A DNA stretch of 64,000 bases from the NCBI GenBank assembly GCA_015657535.1, contig JADHZB010001756.1, positions 1 to 64,000 of the forward strand, read 5' to 3'. This document shows positions 1-10,189 of this stretch, piece by piece. Within the stretch, counting starts at the first letter, position 1, and every line of letters starts with the position of its first letter. Source of the stretch: Nephromyces sp. MM_2019 (taxonomy: Eukaryota; Apicomplexa; Aconoidasida; Nephromycida). The translations under genes were made by a program, and so were the position numbers. Under the pieces are notes generated by a model. It was not told the origin of the DNA, ran no database searches, and worked only from the letters and a program-made list of their open reading frames with translations.

Positions 1-1235
1 ACCAGTGAATCTTCACTATTAATCACCTCTTCTTCCTGCTCTGTTTCTTGAGTTATTTTCTCACAAACCAGTGAATCTTCACTATTAATCACCTCGTCTT
101 CAGCATCCCCACTATCAAGACCTCCCCTAGGAAAGCAACCAGAAGACATCAAGGAGTCTGATGATGAATCTTCCCCTTCTACATCCCCACAAAGTGCAAA
201 GTAGTAGCGACGCTCCATTTCATCCGAGACGCTATTTGAACTTCTCCCTTTAAGCCTGCATGAGTAGTTGTTCAAGTCTTCACACCGGAAGCTATTTGCA
301 TCATGTGAAACTGCTAAATTTAACCGTGTCTGATCTCCAGAACTAAAATTCGCAGTAAACACGCACTCCTTCGGCTCCAAAAAGTGCACAGATACGCCGG
401 AAGAAGCGATGAAGCGGCTATTATGAAGTGAATCTTCAAATAGTACCTCATTCATTTGCTTTGAATCTTCCTCAGCTAAATTTGTGTCCCAAAACGAGTC
501 TTCTCGGTAGTAGGAATCTTCAAAAACCTTTTCAGATTTCTCTTCTTCACGCTTAAAGCATGCCTGCAATTCTTCGGTTTCAGTAGATGATATTTTTCCC
601 TGCATTTCTAATGGATAAATATCATTAGAGTGCAGACAGTTAATGGCGCTGTATCTTGATGCAGAAAACATGGAATTGCCTCTATTGAAAAGCTTATAGA
701 GCTTCAAGGGAAATTTTGCATACAAAGTGCGTTCTTCAAGCGATTTTTCATCCTCATTATTTCCTGAAATTTTATTTATAATTTGTACAATTGTATATAC
801 ATGAAAAGATAGTCTTTCTCAATGAAAAATTCTCCCGCACACGGTAGTCAGTCTTCATCAGCTCATACGCAGATCAGTAGGTTCCGCTTCCTGCACACAC
901 CTTGCTATCTTTGAAAGGGTTTCCAAAAGCAATTATGAAGAAGGATGATACTCTCAAGAGATGGAGGTCCTAATATAGAGCAATTGAAGTAACTCATCTT
1001 CAAAGGAAATATGATACCTGCCGGGTAGTGTAATAGGGGTTTCCATCAATGAAGCTGGGAAAAATGAAGCAGGAAGATAACTATAGGAGAAAAACATGTA
1101 GCAAATAAAAGAGATATTACCAGAGTTATAAGGCGCCTCCTCAGAGAACTGTGTAAAGCAGGAAATCTTCCAAATATCCCCACAACAGGCAGATGAAGAC
1201 ATTAAAAACGCACAAAAATGTAGCAGAAACTCACA
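1..1235 (-). CDS. Partial gene A: acidic repeat-containing protein, 3' end beyond the window
   Basis: A minus-strand reading frame stays open from 763 to the window edge (about 250 codons). It starts at a TTTCAG acceptor in phase 1. A second exon, 1235-1121, ends in phase 1 at a GTAATA donor and joins it in frame. The protein is acidic. It has recurring FEDS or SEDS motifs (FEDSYY, FEDSLH, NSEDSLV), and a block containing VINSEDSLV occurs twice near the edge. A middle segment with spaced cysteines (KECVF, FRCED, YSCR, ALCGD) could be a small disulfide-bonded domain. A hydrophobic candidate 5' exon around 1690-1810 (LCLMFMGVAFHYLI) resembles a signal peptide, but its phase does not join directly to the next exon I see. 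A secreted or surface protein is an inference. I recognise no family, and the C-terminus lies outside the window. Confidence 0.6.
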
Positions 1236-3305
1236 CTAAACAGCCTAATACATCTCTTCATCTGCAGAGTGAAAGGCTTATATTTCTAATTAGAAAAAAA
1301 AGGCTGCTAGCGTTTGAAGCTGGCATTTTCAGCGCAGAAAACCTTGCAGAAAGTGAGTTTTTTACACCGATAAGAGAGACACACGAGAAGTTCACCGAAA
1401 AATACTTCATAGCAGAATTTCAAGCCCTGGGGAACCACCCCAGGATATCTGTAAATATTCAATAGAAAAAATCTTCACTTTTTTTGCTTTTTTTATCCTG
1501 CACAGGCAAAGAGGGAAGAACATTAAAGATGCCAAAAATGATCATTTTAAAGACGTTCAGATACATTAAAAGCAAGGAAATGTTAAAAAACGTCTAAACA
1601 CAGGTGTTAGATACACATGCACACCTTTTCAAAGCTTTTAATGCACCTTTCCAGCTAAAAAGTGTTTAGCGATAAACCGAAAAAAAAAAGATAACAGCTC
1701 TTACCAGGAATCAAGTAGTGAAAAGCGACTCCCATAAACATCAGACACAGCATCTTCTTGTCAACCAGCAGCTGTTTCTCCGTTAAAGAAGAGTGTAAAA
1801 AAAGTCTGAAGAAAAAGCTATTCAGCCTTAAGAAAAGCCAGCAGTTTCCAACCACTTCTTATCCAAGCATCAGGAGAAAACACGAGTCCTTTTATCTAAG
1901 GGGCAACAATAAACTTCAGCCTAGTTTGTGGGTGCGTATTATCAGGCATAGCAGAATGCCCGAAAAAAAACTTTGTTTTATAGGCAGTCACCTATATATA
2001 GGAAAGTAATTGTGTATGCTTCTACTACCGAAATGTTAAAGAGCTAAGATCTGCGTGCAAATACGTTAATACCTACCTCATTAGACTTCTGTTGTAACAT
2101 CTTCAAGCCTTAGAAGCATTCATCAAGAACATCCACAATTCGCAGGAATGGTGAAAAGCCCGTAACTCAACAAGACTTGCCTGCAGCCTAATGAAGACAT
2201 CAGGTTTTCTACTCGATTCTCAAAAGGCTTCTTGCTGTGTGTGTGTTGTGTGATGTGTGTTGCGTTGCAGCTATGTATGTTGTATCTGCGCATGTCGTGT
2301 GCGTATATATTTTGCATGCTATGTATGGCTTGTGTGCATGTGTGTCTGGTTACGTAAGCATAAGTTCCCAGCGGTTGCCTAGCATTTTTCATTCAGTATC
2401 TCACATATAATTAACCCTTGACTCGGAACACATAGTCGAGCAACCATATGCCTCATTTTACAATTGTCACACACATGTGTTTCTGCTCTGTGTGCTATCT
2501 CTAGTGTGTGCTCAATGATTTCATTAGAGTTGCTCATTTCTGAAACCTAGCCTTGTCTTATATATACCTCTTGATCTAAACACCCAAAAGATACTCCACT
2601 TTCACACTGGAAATCATTTTCCACAAATGTTTTGCGTTCATCTTCAATGCCTTCTGTTCAGTTGCTCGAAATGAGAATTTCAGACCATATTCTTCATATT
2701 AATATAAGCAATAATACGTGAAGCCCATGGAACCAAAGGGGTGCTAACCTTGAGATAAGACCCCTTTCAACTTGTATCTCTCAATTCCATATATACCATG
2801 AGGAAGTACAGAATCGAAGCGAAATCCATCATTCATGAGTTAAGGCAGGCATTCATCACCCATGAAGACATATTTTTTGAACCGAATAGCTTTTCACGGA
2901 CGGTGTTTCGCTCACATTTCGCGTGCATATATATATGGTAGGCTACTATATGGCTGGATGACTCGTGCTCATTTTATAGCAATCTCGATATAAAGACTGT
3001 AGGCACAAACAGCCCTTCATTTGGGCCTCTGTGTGTGTCTACAGGGCGCTTGATTAGCTAGGATGGGAACTAGGGGCTGTCTGACCTTGCTGAGAAGGGA
3101 GCCCGAGAAGGACATGAGCTGCACAACGTAGGCCCCAACGTAAGAGTGTGGTGTCTAGAAGCTGCTCGTAAAGAATGACTTTTTTCAAAATTTTCTTCAC
3201 TTTCAATAAATTGAAGCTGAAAAAGCTAAATTATAATTATTTGATAATACTTCACTTCAATGAACCTGAAGTAGGCAGCCGTGATAGGGAGAAGGGGGTG
3301 TAAGG

Positions 3306-3401
3306 TGGAAAAGATTTACTTTAAATCACTTTATGAAGCAGGTAGCTGCAATGGCTAGAAGCAGGTACAAGATGGAAAAGATTTACTTTAAATCACTTTA
3401 T
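3306..3401. repeat. 29-base direct repeat, two copies
   Basis: The unit begins TGGAAAAGATTTACTTTAAA and occurs at 3306-3334 and again at 3373-3401. AGCAGGTA is also repeated between the copies. Two identical copies 67 bases apart suggest a local duplication. No coding potential is seen. Confidence 0.75.
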
Positions 3402-6043
3402 TCATTTAAAAAAAACAAGGATATTGTGATGACTTGCCTTAGCATTTGGTTCATCATACGTGGAAACATGTAGACGGTGCCTCTGCTATCATCACACTAG
3501 CTAGCCTTCCATAAAAATGATGAGAGCTTTTGCTAGAACTTGCGAAACCGGGTTTTTTCAAATTGGTTTTTGCATCGATTGGGGGATTTAAATCTTACAA
3601 ACATTAAATGCCAAAGGATTTATTGTACATATCAGAGGGATAAACGTGACTGATATTTTAAGGTAATAAAAACGCAGGGCGGAAAACCCTTCAGCGAAGG
3701 TTAGTTGCAGCGTGTTCGGTACAATATGCTCTTTCAAAAAAATAACTACGAAAGGCATTAACGGCGTAGCTATTTCCGTGTATTCATGTGAGCATAGCAG
3801 ATACTTGATGTGATTCCTGCTACACTCATGCACTAGGAGGTAGAAGTAGCCTGAAAAAAAACTTTTTTAAGCGTTACAGTGGAATTTGCTTTCTGCTACT
3901 TATGAATAATACTTCAAGTTTCTTTTCATTTCTTGCGGTTATGCTGACGCCCTTTATTCTTAAAGGTAATGATCCTCCTTCTTTTCACGAAGTTAGCTAG
4001 CAAATTCTGCAGGCATCATCTCTATAACGTAGGAAATTTACTGAAATAATGTTTTGCAGAAAATGTATGGCCAAATGATAGAACCCTCTTTACTACTTTA
4101 TGGGTATCAGATTATACATAAAATAAATAGCATATTTTCTATAGTATGCCGTTTTATATCTGAGTCTACAATAGCGGTACTACCGCTGCACTCTAATGAA
4201 ATGAGTCATTTTTTTCTGGGAATGAAACGGAATCAGAGGCTCCTCTTTTTTTATAGACGATTACGACTACAAGACGCATAATTCTCACACAGGAAAGCAC
4301 ACAGGAAAACACACATGCACATATTCGAGCACACAAAATCACGCTCTCACACTCACTCACGCAATCACATAGAAAATAATGATTTTTCCTGCATCTCCAA
4401 CATTTTCTTAAAGGCTGCCTGATGCTGCTATTTTACTCCTCTAACTATAGCCTGTGCATTCACTAAGCACGGTTTCACCCATGAGAAATCAAAAAAGCTT
4501 GGGAGAACCTAGTTTCTAATACTCCGTGTGTTCATCAGCAACTTAAGTAAGTAGCACCACCTGCCCTATCAGACTTGGTGGTCTTCTCTGCCCGTGTATA
4601 TCTTCTGTGACACAGAAATGCATCTAGATTTCCATGCTAGTCCATATGCTTCCTGAAATCCGCTTTTACAGCCTGTTTCTAGTATATCCTAGTAGATACT
4701 CTAGCACATGCCTTAATACATTGGCAAGATGGTGGAACGATCTGCACGTAAGAAAGCATTTATGTTAAACTCCACATAAATTTTTGGTATTTATTGCTTA
4801 TCTGAACGATAAGCTTCAGGGACTCTCAAAGAAGGCTTCCGCTTTCGCGCTGGTCATAGTAATAGAGTAAATAAATTTTGGAAAGATACTCCCTCTATCT
4901 TGCTGTTCTAGCAATTTCGTAAGCATATAATGCTAGGTCTCCTAGGTGTCTTTTAATGAAATACATCAAGCGATTTTTTTTAAATCTTTGATAACTTTGG
5001 CAACGGTGCAATCTAGCCGTATATTTAGACCACCTACTGACTTTCATTTGCAAGCGCGGAAAGAAACTTTTTGACTTATATATGTAACTCACCATGGCAT
5101 TCCTAATATACTAATAAGCCTTATATTAACGCTTTCCTCATCATATAGGTATTGGGGCGACGCTCTTTTTTTTCTAGAAATTAGCTTTTCGAATTTTTTC
5201 AAGATATTTCAACCTATTGAAAATTTTGACAAATTTTTATATGCTAATTTTTATCTGGTAGAGTGAATTCCAAAAATACTTATGTTCAGTTTATAAAAAT
5301 ACTCCTATGATATGAAATCCCAATCAATGAAATAACATTTACATATAAAATAACAAAAAAAATCGGTTTCAATCAACGTGAAGCTTCTTCTATAGCTCAA
5401 AAAGTCGTTGAGTCTCTCCCATACCAGAAAAGTTACTTGACATTTGGATGTTTTGAAATGTTCAGACAGTATAGACTCATTTTCAGCATTGCTTAACTAT
5501 TGTGAAATTTTTATCTCTGAAATCTGGTAATTATTCCATAACATTGTAATAATGCATTGACAACTATCTTTTTGTAATTAGAATGCTGCTAGGTAATAAT
5601 ATAATGAATTTTTTTTTGCAATATTGTAATTTGTAATAAAAGGTGTACGATGATAGATGCCAAAAGCTATACCAATTTTGCGTTATAATACTTTTTAACA
5701 ACAAAAATAAATATCCCTATAATGCAAAGTTAATGTTGAAATATCAATACATAATAGGCAAATAAAAATCATAAGCAGTATCCAAAGGCAAAACAGGCTA
5801 TGCCATGTGGAGACCCGCTTTTTCGACAATCCTACCTCTTCTGATGATCTTATTCTTGGTATTCTGCTGGGATCCCCTATCCTAAACATTTCTGCTCGAA
5901 ACACACCACATCCTCATGAGGAGAACTTCCAATTTGGTGACCAATTCAAGCTCATCGTGCCGGTATTTAGGAATTTACTGAGCTGCCGATGTTGAAAGGA
6001 GATGAGGACGCTGCTATTTTCGTTTCGAAATTGTAGATGATCG

Positions 6044-6215
6044 AGTGTGTTTTTCGTTATTCTCTTTTTCTTACTGAAGCTGAACAAGTGTGTTTTCCAC
6101 CATTTTTCTATTTTCACTGAAGGTGAGCGAGTGTGTTTTTCATCATCGTTTTATTCTTACTAAAGTTAAGTGAATGCCTTCTTCATCCTTTTATTCTTCA
6201 CTGAAACACTTAGCA
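6044..6215. repeat. Degenerate tandem repeat, about 44-base unit, four copies
   Basis: Copies start with GTGTGTTTTTC-like sequence at 6044, 6088 and 6131. A decayed fourth copy starts near 6172. Each continues with a T-rich run and a CACTGAAG or TACTGAAG block. This looks like an old minisatellite. Confidence 0.5.
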
Positions 6216-7416
6216 TGAATGAGTGAGCTGCCATTTCTCTTCTTATTGAAGGCCACCTTTTCTTGTGCTGAAACCCACTAGTATAGTTTCATTTTCCAAA
6301 ACTTCCACATGCTCTTATCCCAGAAAGAAAATTTTGTTTATTTCCTTAATATTAGAATAAACGGCAGTCACTTGCCCTCATTAGTCAGACTAAGCAGCTG
6401 TGAACCGCTTTTTTCCCAAATTTTTTCCGGTACAAACTTAACTGCAGCAGGATTTTACTAGCAATATTCGCATGGTATGCATCCTGGAGATATTTAAGAT
6501 AGATTCCATATAACACTTATACGATATTCTCACGTTAAGTTCAATCACCTAGAACCACCCGAAGATGGGCAGAACCATAAGAGAAGGGTAACTCCAAAAG
6601 GCTTGAATTTCAGCCATAAATTCAAGGGGGTCTCTTCCTGCTGCTGTGGTAGCTGCAATAATTTTTGGTTCGCGATATGATACCTACGATCTCAGTAAAG
6701 GCTTTGCTTACACCTGAAATAGTATGTTTTTGAAGGAAATTCGAGGCAATTTAAGTATACTTGTTAAAGCGGCAGAAGATTGCATGGTATCTCCAAAAAT
6801 CAAGAAGGCATAAAACATGCGCAGTTCATGATGACGACCCAGGGTATGTTTTTGAAGGCCTGCCAGTAACGACAGCTTTTTCAGTGCATGGAGCAATGTA
6901 GTTGCTAAATTCTTTGTGTTTTTGCCTTGAAAAATGCTATGGAATGCCAAATTTGGAGCGATATATGCTTGTTTTGTACTAACGCACCCCTAACTCAACA
7001 CATATCAAAGTCACACTCATACACAAACACAACCCCCGTGCGCGGGTTATGCACTCTTTGGAAAAGGGGAATTCATAAATACGTACAGGCAGCTAAAATT
7101 GCTCTTTGACTCAGCATTCTACAGTCTGCTTCCATAGGTGTTGATGAAACGAAGGGGCTAGGCTGACGAATATGACAGTTTCAGCTTTCATTTAATTTTT
7201 ATAATTCCAGGATATATCCTCCTCTGAAGCATGCTGAAGCACCCAATTACACTTTTATGTGGGCATCCCGTTGAAATTTCACGCTGCCTTTATACCATGC
7301 CATTATCTGAATACCATGCATGAGGCCATGAAGCAGCATTATATGAGGGGAATTTTTTTTTCATCTTTGCCTCTTCTACTGGTTTTGAAAAAGCAAGGAA
7401 GCTCTTTTTTCATAAA

Positions 7417-8202
7417 ATGGGTCAAGCAAAAAGCTGCTTTTCCCGGGGCTCCTGTGCTTTCACAGCGTCTATTATACTGCTGAGCTTTCTTTACCTTAAA
7501 TTTCTGCAACGTGGCGGAGATTACCAGTTGCTTTCGCCGTCTCTCGGGCTAAATTTTCTGGAAGAAGCTGGAAATTCCTTCCGAGCTTATAGCCCTGCAA
7601 TTCCTACCTCTTCTGCTTGTTGCAGCTTTAATCGCTTTACGCATGCAAATTTTCCCTCTTTTGCTTTCAGTAGATTTCGTCCCTTTAGGCATGCATCTCC
7701 CCCTTCCTCTTCCTCTACTTGCTCTAGATTTAATCGCTTCACGCATACTCGCTGCAAATGTAGACATTCTGTAGTTTTTGCTCAGAGTGAAGCCGATATT
7801 TCAGGGGGTGCTGGTACTGGTGACCCTGTTATTGAGAAGCTTTTGAAAGGTGCTGATCTAGCATCTCTGAGGGGACTAGCGAAGAATTTACATGTGTCTT
7901 CCACAAAAAGCCCTTCATGGCAACGAGAAGATGCAAGAAAGAATTATTTAGACGAAGAATCTACGATTGATCGTAGTAGTGTGTCGCGAGAAGAAAAGAG
8001 AGATCCATCACTCTTGCGACTAACCCTTGAAGAAGATGCAGAATGGCTGCCGAGCTTAAAGCACAATGTTGTTTGGAATAAATCAAAGATACCATTAGGT
8101 TCACCGATTACTCATCCTTATATTATAGAAGGTAGCAAATTTGATGGAAAAGACCCATTTGGCGAGCTTCTTCCAGAAACCCCAATTCCTAGGTATATAT
8201 AG
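7417..8202 (+). CDS. B1: protein with apicoplast-like bipartite leader (261 aa), possibly the first exon of B2
   Basis: This is an uninterrupted 261-codon frame. Residues about 12-30 form a hydrophobic signal or anchor segment (SIILLSFLYLKFL). It is followed by about 80 residues rich in S, F, R and H, poor in acidic residues, with SFNRFTH/RFNRFTH repeated. Signal plus basic transit-like region is the known pattern of apicoplast targeting. From about residue 120 the protein is hydrophilic and mixed-charge, ending near DPFGELLPETPIP; I recognise no family. A donor (CCTAG|GTATAT) at 8192/8193 lies just before the stop. If used, its phase fits an acceptor at 10146, fusing B1 to B2 (822 aa). I prefer separate genes, because B2 has its own presequence-like start and a minus-strand gene lies between them, but both models are open. 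Confidence 0.6.
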   Translation: MGQAKSCFSRGSCAFTASIILLSFLYLKFLQRGGDYQLLSPSLGLNFLEEAGNSFRAYSPAIPTSSACCSFNRFTHANFPSFAFSRFRPFRHASPPSSSSTCSRFNRFTHTRCKCRHSVVFAQSEADISGGAGTGDPVIEKLLKGADLASLRGLAKNLHVSSTKSPSWQREDARKNYLDEESTIDRSSVSREEKRDPSLLRLTLEEDAEWLPSLKHNVVWNKSKIPLGSPITHPYIIEGSKFDGKDPFGELLPETPIPRYI

Positions 8203-9111
8203 TGATTTAACAGGGAGAGAAGTGGGGTGCTATATACTTGTTTTGATGGGAAAATGCCCTGGAGAGGTTTTCTGGGAGTGGTTTTAATGTGTGGCAGTTG
8301 GAGGGGAACTAGAGATTGTATGAGAGCAGCTAGAATATGCGAAGAGGGAGCAGGATATTTAGGTGTAATTGAGTTGATAATAGTGCCATATTTTGAGTAT
8401 ATTTTGCCTCTAGCGCAAAAAGAAACATTTGATTTTTTCCTGGTGTATTTCACCTCTTCCTGATGCAGCAAGTCAATATAATGAAAAGTTTGAGAAGAGT
8501 TGAAATCTTGAACTTATTCCTACGTAATGGATAGGGTTTCTGGTAATGTGGTGACTACAAAGATCTAGTTCTTGTTGGGTTAATTCAAGCACTAAATGAG
8601 TTTAAAAAGAGAGGGAGTAACCATGTAGGTTTTTACGTGAGCTGGATTTTTGATCTAGGCATTTTTAAGTAACTTTTTCTCTCAATATATATATATATAT
8701 ATGTATATGTGCGTGCGTGTGCCTCTGTTAATGTGTGTGTTTTTTTTCCTGGAGTAAAAAATGCTGCTGATGGAATGCGTATCATCCTTAATTTACATTT
8801 TTGTGCCTCTCAGAGTGAGATTTTGAATTTGTGAACATGTGTGTATATGTGTCAGCCATTGAAAGTACTATGTATGAGGGAGGGTGGGTGTTATGAGGGG
8901 TTTTATGGGGGTAACCACAATGCAGGTTTTTTCTTATACTTATTTGAGTCCCTCATGTTATTCTTTTGTTTTTGCAAAGAAAATACAGCTCTCTCGCATT
9001 CTTCCAGGAATTTTTGGAATTTTACATACCTTTACACGTACACACCAGTGTGTGGAAGATTGATTTATAACCTTTTTAGCATGAAACAGTTTTTTTTAAA
9101 AAGGGTGTAGT
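8203..9111. other. Non-coding stretch downstream of B1
   Basis: T/G-rich sequence with a short AT dinucleotide run at 8685-8702 and TG-rich stretches. No exon with paired splice sites was found. It is a 3' flank between convergent B1 and I, or part of an intron if B1 joins B2. Confidence 0.45.
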
Positions 9112-9875
9112 TTAAAGCTTCAAAGAAGTTTCTTCGTATAAGCGATTGGCAAGCAAACTCACTTTTTTGTTTTTTTCTGCTGCCTCATTGCTATCTTCAA
9201 ACATGCGAAATGCTTCTGCATAATTTATTCTACTACAGTGTAGTAACACACTACAGTGCAGAGCTTGTAATGATCTACTGCAGCTTTGGTTTTGTTTAGA
9301 TAATAACAAATCTCTAGGTATTTTTTCTTCCGCAAAAATTTCTGAAACGAGAGAGTAAGACACTAAGGATTCTCCCAAGTTTTTGTCGGAAAACAAGTAG
9401 AAAGTGGGTGTAGCATTGTTAATCGCTTTTATGCTGGTATGCCATTAAAATCCTAAGATGATATAGAGGAAAAAAGCTTTGAAGGTGTAAAAACGAAGCG
9501 ATGAAAAATCATGATATTCTTTATTCAAATTACGGCAACTTACTGAGAAAAAATAATCGAGCAGGAAGCTTTTTTATTTTTATATAAATATATCTTGATG
9601 TGACTATATGCACATGTGTGTGAATCTATCTGAAATACAAAGCATATGTGTATCTACGCAGTTAAATATATCTTCATCTGACTATATTTTGAAACGCACG
9701 CTAACACACGTGTGTGTGAATATATCTTCACTATAAATAACTGCATATGTATCCGCACAGACATAAACATATCTTCAGTGTAACAGTATAAATCCACACG
9801 TATATACGAATTTTGAGTAAGATTCTCGTTTCTCCGCTGGAATCGCAGCAAACTGGATATCTTGGATTTCTGCAA
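9112..9875 (-). CDS. I: small two-exon gene, 101-aa helical protein of unknown function
   Basis: Exon 1 is 9875-9800, starting MQKSKISSLLRFQRR and ending in phase 1 at a GTGTGG donor. Exon 2 is 9341-9112, after an excellent CTCTCTCGTTTCAG acceptor, also phase 1, ending in TAA. The product is charged and predicted helical (INYAEAFRMFEDSNEAAEKN, then ANRLYEE), with no signal peptide and no membrane segment. I do not recognise the family; helical-repeat fragments or a small complex subunit are possibilities. Its start is 315 bases from the start of B2 on the other strand, so the two may share a promoter region. If B1 and B2 are one gene, this gene would be nested in the intron. Confidence 0.45.
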
Positions 9876-10189
9876 CTCCTTCCAAATTAGCTGCTTTAAG
9901 ACTAAAAAAGCTGTTGGCTGCTCTTCTCTCTGTGATGTATGCGTATGTGGTTATCTACAAGTCTTCCATTCTTTACCTGGGCTTAAGGTGTTAGCATACA
10001 AGGAGTGTACATACACCAGAAAAAAACGGCGTACATCTGTATTTAGGCTTCTCTTTTTATTGTTTACGGCTGGGAGAAAATTTTTTTTCCCGCTTTAACC
10101 CCAAACTCAAATCTTCGATGAGTTTTTGTTTTTTCTGTTAGCTCAGTAGGCTGTGCAATAGTTGCTTCGCAAAAAAGCCTCTATACTTT

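Larger units (their letters stand above)
1810..7416. other. Intergenic stretch between genes A and B1, no gene supported
   Basis: Open frames here are short, AT-driven and lack paired splice signals. Visible structure: a TG-rich low-complexity tract around 2235-2400; a GC-richer patch at 3000-3175; a 29-base direct repeat at 3306 and 3373; a CA-rich tract around 4285-4370; and a degenerate tandem repeat at 6044-6215. The flanking genes point away from each other, so promoters of A and B1 should lie at its two ends. Confidence 0.5.
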
